Below are positions 1-7,400 of a stretch of 14,278 nucleotides of DNA, in pieces. A program made the translations under genes and the position numbers. Within the stretch, counting starts at the first letter, position 1, and every line of letters begins with the position of its first letter. The notes below the pieces were generated by a model. The model was not told where the DNA came from. It did no database searches and saw nothing but the letters and a program-made list of their open reading frames with translations. Origin of the DNA: Planctomycetota bacterium (GTDB taxonomy: Bacteria > Planctomycetota > Phycisphaerae > Phycisphaerales > UBA1924); NCBI GenBank assembly GCA_023434205.1, contig JAEYTB010000156.1:1-14278 (forward strand). The letters are read 5' to 3'.

Positions 1-1754
1 CGGTCGCAGCCCTTGGCGTTCCAGATCTCATCCGCGTCGAAGCTGTGCATCGCCAGGAACTCGGCCATCTCCTCGCTGGGCTTGCCCAGCTCTTTGCAGT
101 GGACGCACAGCCGGCGGATCAGCCGCTGCGCCAGCACCGCGTTCACCGCCGCGCCCACCAGGAACGGCTCGAGCCCGATGTTCACCAGGCGCGTGATGGA
201 ACTGGGCGCGTCGTTGGTGTGCAGCGTGCTCAGCACCAGGTGGCCCGTGAGCGCGGCCTGCACGGCGATGTGCGCCGTCTCCGCGTCGCGGATTTCGCCC
301 ACCATGATCACGTCGGGGTCCTGACGCAGCAGCGCCCGCAGCGCCGCCGCGAACGTCATGCCGATCTTCTCGTGCATCTGCGTCTGCGTGATGCCGTCGA
401 GGTGGTACTCCACCGGGTCCTCGACCGTGCAGATGTTCATCGAGTTCTTATCGAGCTGCCGCAGCGACGAGTACAGCGTGGTGGTCTTGCCCGAGCCGGT
501 CGGCCCCGTCACCAGCACGATGCCGTGGGGCGCATCGACCTGCTTCTTCCAGATCGTGTACGTGTTCTCGTCAAAGCCCAGGTTCTCGAGCTCGACGTTG
601 ATGGAGCGCGTATCCAGGATACGCATCACCACCTTCTCGCCGTACGACGAGGGCAGCGTGCTCATGCGCAGGTCGAGCTTGCGCCCCGCGACCGTGCAGC
701 GGATGCGGCCGTCCTGGGGCAGCCGCCGCTCGGCGATGTCCAGGTTGCCCATGATCTTGAGGCGCGACACGATCGCCGGCCCCATCGACGCCGGCGGGTT
801 CATCATCTCGAACAGCTCGCCGTCAATGCGGAACCGCACCTTCAGCTTCTTCTCGCTGGGCTCGATGTGGATATCGCTGGCCCCCTCCTTCACCGCCGTC
901 TGGATGATGTAGTTGGCGAACCGGATCACCGGGCTCTCGCCCGCGATCTTCTCGAGGTCCACCTCCTCCTGGCTCTTCTTCTCGACCTGGACGTCCCCCT
1001 CGTCCACCTCCGACAGGATCTTGGACACGTCCGTGTCCGTGCTCTCGGTCGAGGACCCACCCACCACCTCGAACGCGCCCTTGAGGTCGAACGCCGTCAC
1101 CAGCACCAGCTTGACCGTGGTCGTGCCCAGGGCCCGCCGGATCTCGTCCAGCAGGAACACATCGTCCGCCTGCGTCGCGCCCACCACCACGCGTGAGCCC
1201 TCGGTCCGCAGCGGGATCACCTGGTGCCGCTTGCAGAACTCCACCGTCAGCCGCTGGAGCAGCGCCCCGTCCACGGCCCCGTCAAGGCCCTTGGTGATGT
1301 CGATCCGCTCGAAGGGGACGCCCGCGATCTCCGCCACGCACGCCTGCACGCCCGCCTCGTCGGCGCCCTGCTCGATCAGCACATCCTGCAGCCGCCGGCC
1401 GGGCGAGGCCTTCACCACGCCCAGGGCCGTGGTCATCCGCTCGGGGTTCACCACGTTCCGCGCCAGCAGCAGCTCGGGGAGCGTGGGCCCCCCGCCGGTC
1501 GCGCCCGCGGCGTCGGGCGCCCACACCTCGCTGATCGCCGGGCCGATGCTCGGCTCGCTGCTCGAGGGCGCCGCCGGGGCGGCCCCCGGGCCCTCCGCGC
1601 CGTACACGCGCTGGTTCGCCGGTACGCTGGGCAGCGGCGAGAACGCGCCCTCCTCGCCGTCCACGCGGTGCTTGCGCGCGGGCGCGGGCTGCCCCTCCTT
1701 GGTGTGCCCCACGCCCAGCTCGCTCAGAATGTCATCGATATTGTACTTGGCCAC
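1..1754 (-). CDS. pilB: PilB/GspE-family pilus or secretion assembly ATPase (C-terminus off window)
   Basis: Hexameric cytoplasmic ATPase that powers fibre assembly in type IV pili or type II secretion. The first 584 residues are visible; the gene leaves the window at base 1. Start: GTG at 1754-1752 with GGGGAG (1760-1765) five bases upstream. Residues 1-14 are followed by a Pro/Ala/Ser-rich linker to about 90, then a GspE/MshEN-type N-domain at about 92-232. The catalytic core has ASDIHIEP (292-299), Walker A GPTGSGKTT (417-425), the Asp box TVEDPVEY (443-450), Walker B DVIMVGEIRD (481-490) and the His box with LSTLHTNDA (508-516). Zinc-site cysteines are C550, C553 and C583; the fourth should lie just past the edge. 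It is the last visible gene of the pilMNOP-like operon, 13 bases after the PilP-like gene. The N-domain, zinc site and context fit an assembly ATPase rather than PilT. PilB and GspE cannot be told apart from sequence alone. Confidence 0.95.
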   Translation of the reverse strand, partial: MAKYNIDDILSELGVGHTKEGQPAPARKHRVDGEEGAFSPLPSVPANQRVYGAEGPGAAPAAPSSSEPSIGPAISEVWAPDAAGATGGGPTLPELLLARNVVNPERMTTALGVVKASPGRRLQDVLIEQGADEAGVQACVAEIAGVPFERIDITKGLDGAVDGALLQRLTVEFCKRHQVIPLRTEGSRVVVGATQADDVFLLDEIRRALGTTTVKLVLVTAFDLKGAFEVVGGSSTESTDTDVSKILSEVDEGDVQVEKKSQEEVDLEKIAGESPVIRFANYIIQTAVKEGASDIHIEPSEKKLKVRFRIDGELFEMMNPPASMGPAIVSRLKIMGNLDIAERRLPQDGRIRCTVAGRKLDLRMSTLPSSYGEKVVMRILDTRSINVELENLGFDENTYTIWKKQVDAPHGIVLVTGPTGSGKTTTLYSSLRQLDKNSMNICTVEDPVEYHLDGITQTQMHEKIGMTFAAALRALLRQDPDVIMVGEIRDAETAHIAVQAALTGHLVLSTLHTNDAPSSITRLVNIGLEPFLVGAAVNAVLAQRLIRRLCVHCKELGKPSEEMAEFLAMHSFDADEIWNAKGCD

Positions 1755-1767
1755 GCGTGCTCCCCGC

Positions 1768-2406
1768 TCAGCCGCCGTTGTGCTCCCCGACGCGCGTCGG
1801 CGACTGCTTCTGGATCGGCTTCCTGGCCTCGAGCGTCAGCGTGAACACCTCACCGTGGGCCTCGAACGTCACCGTCCGGCCCTCGATCGACGTGACCGTG
1901 AAGATGTCGCCCACGCGGTCGCCCACGCGGACGGACATGTCGTCGATGCGTGCGACGTTGCCGATGATGCCGCGGAGCTTCATCCGCTTGAGCATGTCCA
2001 CCGCCTCGATGCGGCGGCGCTCCTCGATGGTCATCTCCGGCTGGAGCGGGCCCACGTCGGGCGTGTACGTGACCTCGCCCTGCGACCGCATGAACGGACT
2101 GTTGCCGAACTCGGTCAGCGTCACGTCCAGCGGGTTCTGGACGCGCGCGAGGTCGGCCATGATCCGCTCATAGGTCCGCGCCTTCTCGCTGTCCTCCTCC
2201 TTGATGTCCACCTTCACTTCCTGGAACTTGAAGCCCGACTTCATCCCGTACTGCCGCATCGAGTACAGCGCCCCCGCCGAGATCGCGAGGATCACCAGCA
2301 GCAGCGGGACCTGCGACGGCATCTTGGGCCGCTTGGCCTGGGGGATCGGGAGCTGCTCGCCCCCCATGGGCGCGAGCGCCGGGTCACGCATGTCGAGTGT
2401 GCTCAC
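1768..2406 (-). CDS. PilP/GspC-like inner-membrane platform protein
   Basis: A 212-residue bitopic membrane protein. It has a cytoplasmic Pro-rich N-terminus (1-32), one membrane helix at about 33-49 and a charged helical region at 60-90. The C-terminal domain at about 137-193 includes GIIGNVARIDDMSVRVGD and VTSIEGRTVTF, and looks like the small beta HR domain of GspC/PilP. In those families this domain links the inner-membrane complex to the secretin. The position after pilMNO is that of pilP, but there is no lipobox cysteine: the protein is membrane-anchored like GspC rather than a lipoprotein like classical PilP. Start: GTG at 2406-2404, overlapping the pilO stop as GTGA, with a strong AAGGAGG (2413-2419) six bases upstream. 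The in-frame ATG at codon 6 is less well placed. The family call rests on position, topology and the C-terminal pattern. Confidence 0.8.
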   Translation of the reverse strand: MSTLDMRDPALAPMGGEQLPIPQAKRPKMPSQVPLLLVILAISAGALYSMRQYGMKSGFKFQEVKVDIKEEDSEKARTYERIMADLARVQNPLDVTLTEFGNSPFMRSQGEVTYTPDVGPLQPEMTIEERRRIEAVDMLKRMKLRGIIGNVARIDDMSVRVGDRVGDIFTVTSIEGRTVTFEAHGEVFTLTLEARKPIQKQSPTRVGEHNGG

Positions 2407-2957
2407 TTGTTCCCTCCTTGCGCAAGCTGAGTCTCATCCTGGAAGTAGATGCTCAGCGTGAACTCCGCCTTCAGCTCCACCTTCTCGCTCGGCCGGCCCG
2501 TGATCTTCAGGTCATGCACCCGCGTGATCCGCGGCAGCTTCTCCACCGCCGCCAGGAACGTGAAGAACCCCAGGAAGTCGCCCGACACCTCCATGTCGAT
2601 CGGCTGCTCCATGTACAGCGCCGACTTCAGCGGCCGGCCCGACTTGATCGACGGCTCCTGGAGCTTGTACGTCTCCGCCAGGTCCGACACCTGCCGCACG
2701 ACCTGGTCCACCTCCTTGTTGGAGGGCAGCCGCGCCTCGATCACGCGGATGCTGTTCTGGATCTCGATGTTCGTCCGCTCCAGGTCCTCGTTGCGGGCCG
2801 TCTCCTCCTGGAGCTTGGCCAGCAGCGATTCCTTGTGTACGACCAGCTCAAGCTCCTGCCCGATCTCCTTGTTGAGCGGGCGGAACACGAAGAAGTAGCT
2901 CGCGATGGGCATGCCCACCACCGCCGCGATCAGCAGCATCCGGAGATTGCCGTTCAT
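2403..2957 (-). CDS. pilO: PilO-like type IV pilus inner-membrane protein
   Basis: A 184-residue protein with the layout of PilO: a very short cytoplasmic N-terminus, a membrane helix at about 7-24, a coiled coil at about 28-80 and a compact alpha/beta domain at about 85-175. In characterised systems PilO pairs with PilN in the periplasm and, with PilM and PilP, forms the alignment subcomplex joining the motor to the secretin. Start: ATG at 2957-2955, overlapping the pilN stop by one base (TAATG), with AGGAGG (2965-2970) seven bases upstream. The open frame extends much further upstream, but that part is antisense-like sequence inside pilN and is not used. The downstream gene overlaps by four bases, so translation is probably coupled. 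Sequence similarity in this family is low; topology and operon position carry the call. Confidence 0.85.
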   Translation of the reverse strand: MNGNLRMLLIAAVVGMPIASYFFVFRPLNKEIGQELELVVHKESLLAKLQEETARNEDLERTNIEIQNSIRVIEARLPSNKEVDQVVRQVSDLAETYKLQEPSIKSGRPLKSALYMEQPIDMEVSGDFLGFFTFLAAVEKLPRITRVHDLKITGRPSEKVELKAEFTLSIYFQDETQLAQGGNK

Positions 2958-3781
2958 TACCGTGCCTCCTGGGTCTGGGGAACCTCCGTCACCGCCGGGG
3001 TCTCCGACGCCTTCTTGCCTTCCAGCAGGGCCGTGCGGTCGGCCTTGAGCTTCTGCAGCGACTTCGCCAGGACCTCCGTGCTCGCGTCCGTCCGGATCGA
3101 GGCCGAGATCTCGAACTTGCGGAACAGCTTGTCCTTCTCCTTCGCCTCCCGGATGAACGCCAGCTCCACCTTGTCGAAGATCGGGCTGTTCTTCAGCGCG
3201 GCGAGGAAGTCCGCCACCTCCGTGTTGTTGTCCGCGCTCCCCGTGATCACCATCGCGTACGTGAAGGTCGGGGCCGAGGCCTTGGGCCGCTCGGCCGCCC
3301 GCTCCGGAACGCCCGCCAGCTTGTCCGTCAGGCTCTTCACCACCGGCGCCGGCTTCTGCGTCGGCGCCGGCGCGGGCGGAGGCTCCTTCCGCGTGCTCTT
3401 GATCGTCAGCGAGTCCAGCGTGGTGGACATCGGCTTGCGAAGCGTCACCTCGCCCAGCACCGCCCACCGCGGCACCCGCTCCAGCAGCGCCGCCGTGATC
3501 TCCGCCTTCTCCATCATCTGGGCCCGCTGGCTCTCCAGCGCCCGGATCTGCTCGATCTTCTTGCCCTCGGCCACGAACTGCTCGTTCACCAGCGTCTGCC
3601 GCTCACGCACGATCTTGCCGCGCTTGTGCGTCACCAGGAACGCCCCCACCACGCCCGCCATCACGAGCATGAACAGGGTCAGGATCATGATGTTCACACG
3701 GCTCTCGGTCTTCCGCGCGATGTAGTCTTCCGGAAGGAAGCTGCTGCTCGCGGGCGCTACAGGACGGAAAGGGTTGCTCAC
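2957..3781 (-). CDS. pilN: PilN-like type IV pilus inner-membrane protein
   Basis: A 274-residue membrane protein with the PilN layout. The cytoplasmic tail contains FLPEDYIARK (15-24), in the place where PilN carries the short motif that docks into PilM. A membrane helix at about 30-50 is followed by a coiled coil at about 53-105 and a periplasmic alpha/beta region. A Pro-rich linker (about 132-147, with PPPAPAP) splits the periplasmic part, and the C-terminal half contains AMVITGSADNNTEVADFL. This is longer than the roughly 180-200 residues usual for PilN. Start: GTG at 3781-3779; AAGGAG (3790-3795) lies eight bases upstream and overlaps the pilM stop codon. PilN is expected to bind PilM in the cytoplasm and PilO in the periplasm. 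Confidence 0.85.
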   Translation of the reverse strand: MSNPFRPVAPASSSFLPEDYIARKTESRVNIMILTLFMLVMAGVVGAFLVTHKRGKIVRERQTLVNEQFVAEGKKIEQIRALESQRAQMMEKAEITAALLERVPRWAVLGEVTLRKPMSTTLDSLTIKSTRKEPPPAPAPTQKPAPVVKSLTDKLAGVPERAAERPKASAPTFTYAMVITGSADNNTEVADFLAALKNSPIFDKVELAFIREAKEKDKLFRKFEISASIRTDASTEVLAKSLQKLKADRTALLEGKKASETPAVTEVPQTQEAR

Positions 3782-3793
3782 GGGAACAGCTCC

Positions 3794-5059
3794 TTACAGG
3801 TCGGTCGGTGAAAGGCACAGTCCCAGCGTCACGGCCCAGCCGGGCTGGGGCTGCTTCATGTCCAGGCCCAGCGCCGGCTCCGAGCCGGTCCGCGCCACCC
3901 GCGCCAGCGGGTCGGCCATCTGCGCGGGCAGCCGCAGAGACTTCGCGATCGCCTGGCACAGCCCGCGGTGCCGCGCCTCCCCGCCCACGAAGATCGCCCG
4001 GTCCACCCGCTTGCCGGGGAACTGGCCCTCGTGGTACCGCAGGCACATCAGCACCTCGTCGGTGATCGATTCGATCAGCTCGGTCAGGTTCACCTTCGGC
4101 GGCGTCACCGGCCGCAGCTCCTGACGCGTCAGCTCCGGCGTAAAGCCCGGGGCCGCGGGGTGCATCCCCCGCTCCTCCGCCCGCGCCCCCGCCGTCTCCA
4201 CGCCGCCCGCCGCCACCAGGGCTGGCGCCGGGACCGGCGCATTGACAAACCCGGCATCCCCCTCGAGCCGCACCCGCCGCGCCTCGCTCAGGTCCACCTT
4301 CAGCTGCTTCGCGATCTGCTCGTCCAGGTGCCGCCCGCCGATCTCGATCACCCGCGCGAACGCCAGGTCCTTGCCGTGGGAGATCATCACCCCCGTCGTG
4401 GACGCGCCGATGTCAAGATAGAGCGTGTTGATCGCGGCGTCCGTGTCCCGCTTGTGGACGTGGTCGAACGTGTGCAGCACCGCCGCGAACTCGCTGTGCA
4501 TCCCCACCGGCTGCAGCTTGCACGCCGCGATCGCGCCCATGAGCTGATCCACCAGCTCGCGGTCCACCGCCGTCACGATCACATCGGCCTTGTTGGGCCG
4601 GTCCGGCGCCGGCACCTCGCTGAAGCGGTGAACGACCGAGTACGCGTCCACCCCGAAGATCGACGGCACCGCCTCCGCGACCTGCGACGCCAGCGACATC
4701 CCCTCCGCCCGCGCCAACGAGACATGCTTGCACTTGATCGCCCACGACGGAATCCCGCACACCGCACGCTTGCCCCGGAAGCCCCCGCTCCGGATCAGCC
4801 GCGGCAGGCCCTCGAGCTGGAACTTCAACCGCCGCTTGCGGTCCGCCAGCAGATCGTCCGGCGTCTCGAGGCACGCCGCCGCGACCAGCGCCGGCGGCTC
4901 CCCCGTCACCTGAAGAATCTTCAGCGACCCCGTCCCGAACTCGATCGCAATCGGCATCCCCAGCGCGCTGCTCAGCCCCAGCGTCTCGCCCACCGACGAC
5001 GACAGCACGTTGCCGATCTTGGCAAACGACCCGAACTTTGGCAGCCCATTGAACGCCAT
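3794..5059 (-). CDS. pilM: PilM-like actin-fold pilus assembly protein
   Basis: A 421-residue cytoplasmic protein of the PilM/FtsA/actin-fold ATPase superfamily. The phosphate-1 region is PIAIEFGTGSLKI (about 36-48), phosphate-2 is LYLDIGASTTGV (213-224) and the adenosine motif is FVGGEARHRGL (357-367). PilM forms a cytoplasmic ring that binds ATP and the PilN tail, linking the ATPase to the membrane platform. An Ala/Pro-rich stretch at about 272-322 is likely a disordered insertion. Start: ATG at 5059-5057 with GAGG (5070-5073) ten bases upstream. A longer frame begins at 5077 but lacks a ribosome-binding site. This is the first gene of the pil operon; pilN begins 12 bases after its stop. 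Confidence 0.9.
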   Translation of the reverse strand: MAFNGLPKFGSFAKIGNVLSSSVGETLGLSSALGMPIAIEFGTGSLKILQVTGEPPALVAAACLETPDDLLADRKRRLKFQLEGLPRLIRSGGFRGKRAVCGIPSWAIKCKHVSLARAEGMSLASQVAEAVPSIFGVDAYSVVHRFSEVPAPDRPNKADVIVTAVDRELVDQLMGAIAACKLQPVGMHSEFAAVLHTFDHVHKRDTDAAINTLYLDIGASTTGVMISHGKDLAFARVIEIGGRHLDEQIAKQLKVDLSEARRVRLEGDAGFVNAPVPAPALVAAGGVETAGARAEERGMHPAAPGFTPELTRQELRPVTPPKVNLTELIESITDEVLMCLRYHEGQFPGKRVDRAIFVGGEARHRGLCQAIAKSLRLPAQMADPLARVARTGSEPALGLDMKQPQPGWAVTLGLCLSPTDL

Positions 5060-5221
5060 GGCACGCCGACCTCGCATCGCGCACGCCCGGCCTCCAGGCC
5101 CGGCACGCCCGACTCCGATAGATCGGCCCGCCGCTCACCCGTGTTCAGCGGGAAGAGTCACATCCAGCTTGCCCAGCCCCTACACCACGCCCCCGCGCCA
5201 CACACGCCACACTCCCCCCGC
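5060..5221. other. Intergenic region between mqnB and the pil operon
   Basis: This 162-base stretch should hold the promoter and leader of the pil operon. I see no convincing -35/-10 pair. It contains a small inverted repeat, GGCCTCCAGGCC (5089-5100), a short CCGA-N4-TCGG repeat (5115-5126) and two copies of a GGGCGTGC-like motif on the minus strand. No hairpin with a T-tract follows the mqnB stop, so read-through from the upstream operon into pilM is possible. Confidence 0.4.
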
Positions 5222-5920
5222 CTACGCGCCTCCCACCCACGCCCCGATAACCCCGCTCAGCCCCTCCAACGCCCCCTTAACGTTCCATACCTGGGCCGCA
5301 CGGTCCCCCGTCGTGTTGCTCACCACCCGCACCTCGCCCGCCGCCACACCCAGCCGAGCCCCCACCACCGCCACCGCCGCGCCCTCCATCGCCTCCGCCA
5401 CCGCGCCCGTCCGCGCCGCCAGCTCCACCGCCAGCGCATCGGTCCCCGAGCACGTGGACACCGTCGCCACCCGGCCCACGCGCCAGCCCTCCACCCGCAG
5501 CGCCGCCACCAGCCCCGCATCCACCGGAATCACCACCCCCGCCGGCACCGGCGGGAACCCCAGCGCCCCGATGTCCTCAAAGCCCGCGCCGGTCTCAACC
5601 CCCTCGTCCGCCAGCACGCACGCGTCCGCGACCACTACGCTCCCCAGCGGCAGCGCCCCGTACCCCCCCGCGATCCCCACGCTCACCACCGCCCCATGCC
5701 GCGATGCGTCCAGCACCCGCGCCACGCCACCCGCGCCGCACGCCTTGCCCACGCCCGTCACCACCACGTCCACGCCCGGCGCCAGCCCCACCAGCTCCCA
5801 CTCGCGCCACGCACGCGGCCCGGCGCCGGCGCCGCGCGCCACCGCCCCCGCCTCCGCTCCCGCGGCGACCGCCAGCAGCAGCCCCCTGCCCTTCAGGTAC
5901 GCCCGCAGCAACTCACGCAT
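5222..5920 (-). CDS. mqnB: Futalosine hydrolase (menaquinone biosynthesis)
   Basis: A 232-residue member of the MTA/SAH nucleosidase fold. MqnB removes the base (hypoxanthine) from futalosine to give dehypoxanthine futalosine in the alternative menaquinone pathway; it is cytoplasmic. Visible motifs are VSVGIAGGYG (79-88), VSTCSGTDA (154-162), EAMEGAAVAVV (176-186, with the ribose-contacting Glu179) and VVSNTTGDRAAQVWNVKGAL (199-218). The SN..GDR…W…AL pattern is that of MqnB rather than MTA/SAH nucleosidase, which has a catalytic Asp in an SD motif there. Start: ATG at 5920-5918, nine bases after the HD-GYP stop, with no clear Shine-Dalgarno site. A perfect 14-base palindrome covers the junction. 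No other menaquinone gene is in the window. Confidence 0.85.
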   Translation of the reverse strand: MRELLRAYLKGRGLLLAVAAGAEAGAVARGAGAGPRAWREWELVGLAPGVDVVVTGVGKACGAGGVARVLDASRHGAVVSVGIAGGYGALPLGSVVVADACVLADEGVETGAGFEDIGALGFPPVPAGVVIPVDAGLVAALRVEGWRVGRVATVSTCSGTDALAVELAARTGAVAEAMEGAAVAVVGARLGVAAGEVRVVSNTTGDRAAQVWNVKGALEGLSGVIGAWVGGA

Positions 5921-5930
5921 GCGCGCATGC
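5917..5930. repeat. Perfect 14-base palindrome at the HD-GYP/mqnB junction
   Basis: GCATGCGCGCATGC equals its own reverse complement. It includes the mqnB start codon (5920-5918) and the last base of the HD-GYP stop codon. No loop is available, so in RNA it would form only a weak hairpin. It may be a protein-binding site or simply chance in GC-rich DNA. Confidence 0.7.
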
Positions 5931-7366
5931 TACGCCGCGAGCCGGCCCTGCCGCGCGCCCGCGAAGCCCCCCTGCGCCTCCGCGAACCCTTCCAGCGACC
6001 GCACGAACGCGTCCACCACCAGCGGGTCAAAGTGCGTCCCGCGTCCCGCCCGGATCGCCTCCACGGCGTCCGCGTGCGTCGACGCACACTTGTACACGCG
6101 GTCCGACGTCAGCGCGTCGTACACGTCCGCCAACGCCACGATCCGCGCCGCCAGCGGGATCTGCTCCCCCACCAGCCGGTACGGGTACCCCGTCCCGTCG
6201 TACCGCTCGTGGTGCGAGAGCGTCACCTGGATGCCCATGTTGAGCAGGTCGTCATCGCCCACGCGCTTGCGGATCGCCACCAGCGTGTCCGCCCCGATCA
6301 GCGGGTGCAGCTCCATCAGCTGCCGCTCCTGGGCCGTCAGCGGCCCGCACTTGAGCAGCACCGAATCCGGAATCCCCACCTTCCCGATGTCGTGCATCGA
6401 GCTCGCCAGCTTCAGCCGCTCGATCCACGCCTGGTCCACCTCGTGGTGCCTGCCCAGCAGCGCCCCCGCGATCAGCTCGCAGTACCGCGCGATCCGCTCC
6501 AGGTGCCGCCCCGTGTCCGTGTCCCGATAGTCCGCGAGCTTCGCCAGCCCGAAAATCAGCCCGTTTCGGATCGCCAGCCCCCGGCGCGTCCTCCACTCCA
6601 CCTCCGCCTCGAGCTGCTCGTTCGCCCGCGCCAGGTAGGTGTCGTACCGCCGCACCAGCACCACCGACCCCACCAGCGACACCGCCAGCACCAGCAGCCC
6701 CGCCACGCCGCCCCACAGCATGAAGCCCGACGTCAGCCGACCGCCCGCCGCCGCCAGCCCCGCGCTGGTCTGGTGCGCCACGATGCGCGCCTGCGCCTTC
6801 TCGTTGTACATCACCGCGAACGTCGTCGGCCCGCTCAGCAGGTCCGTGTCGCCCGTCAGCACCGTCCCCGGCTTGATCCCCCCCACCGACACCTTCTCGC
6901 CGCTGGGCCGCAGCTCGATCACCACGTCCGAGTAGTCGATGCTCCGCAGGTTCGGGTTCGTCCTCAGCCCAGGGTGGCACACGATCCGCCCGAACCGGTC
7001 CAGTACCACCAGCGCCGCACCCCGCGGCAGGGCGTACCCCTCCACCAGCTCCTGCGCCGCCTGCCACCCCTCCCCTTCATACCGCAGCGGCCCGGGGGCC
7101 ACCCGCGACAGCTCCTGGCTGAACCGTTCCACCCCGCGCCCGATCTCCTCGAGCAGCCGGTCCCGCGCCCGCGCCGACACATCCGCCCGCGCCAGGTGCA
7201 TCGTCCCCAGCCAGCCCAGCCCGATCACCAGCGCCTGCAGCAGCACCACCGCCGCGATCAGGCTCGCGCGGTTCCGCAACCGGTAGGGACGATTCTGGGG
7301 CTTGGCGCGCGGCACGCCACCGGATCGGCCAAATCCGCGCCACGCTCCACCCGCGCAGCCGCACAT
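5930..7366 (-). CDS. Membrane-bound HD-GYP protein, predicted c-di-GMP phosphodiesterase
   Basis: A 478-residue sensor-type signalling protein. Membrane helices at about 36-55 and 215-238 flank a roughly 155-residue extracytoplasmic domain that looks Cache-like (VVLDRFGRIVCHP, 120-132). A linker helix (240-265) leads to an HD-GYP domain. Key residues are all present: HDIGK (H325, D326, K329), HH at 385-386 followed by ERYDGTGYP (387-395), then the IVALADVYDALTSDR segment and a late HFDPLVVDAF. The family hydrolyses cyclic di-GMP, usually to GMP, at a metal centre. Ligand binding outside would control turnover inside; that is family knowledge. The gene lies 34 bases after the substrate-binding-protein gene and 9 before mqnB, so it is likely the middle of an operon. 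The start is uncertain: ATG at 7366 has only GGCGGG close by, and GTG at 7315 is an alternative that keeps both helices. Confidence 0.92.
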   Translation of the reverse strand: MCGCAGGAWRGFGRSGGVPRAKPQNRPYRLRNRASLIAAVVLLQALVIGLGWLGTMHLARADVSARARDRLLEEIGRGVERFSQELSRVAPGPLRYEGEGWQAAQELVEGYALPRGAALVVLDRFGRIVCHPGLRTNPNLRSIDYSDVVIELRPSGEKVSVGGIKPGTVLTGDTDLLSGPTTFAVMYNEKAQARIVAHQTSAGLAAAGGRLTSGFMLWGGVAGLLVLAVSLVGSVVLVRRYDTYLARANEQLEAEVEWRTRRGLAIRNGLIFGLAKLADYRDTDTGRHLERIARYCELIAGALLGRHHEVDQAWIERLKLASSMHDIGKVGIPDSVLLKCGPLTAQERQLMELHPLIGADTLVAIRKRVGDDDLLNMGIQVTLSHHERYDGTGYPYRLVGEQIPLAARIVALADVYDALTSDRVYKCASTHADAVEAIRAGRGTHFDPLVVDAFVRSLEGFAEAQGGFAGARQGRLAA

Positions 7367-7400
7367 TCCCGCCCGCGCCGCCGCGCCGGCCGGACAACCC

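Noticed and set aside
2958..3467. N-terminal extension of the pilO frame
   Set aside because: The extension overlaps pilN in another frame and is low-complexity. The ATG at 2957 has a good ribosome-binding site and gives normal PilO topology.
5059..5076. TGGCAC as a possible sigma-54 -24 element
   Set aside because: The matching TTGC -12 element is absent at the required spacing, and it would point to the plus strand, where no gene starts.
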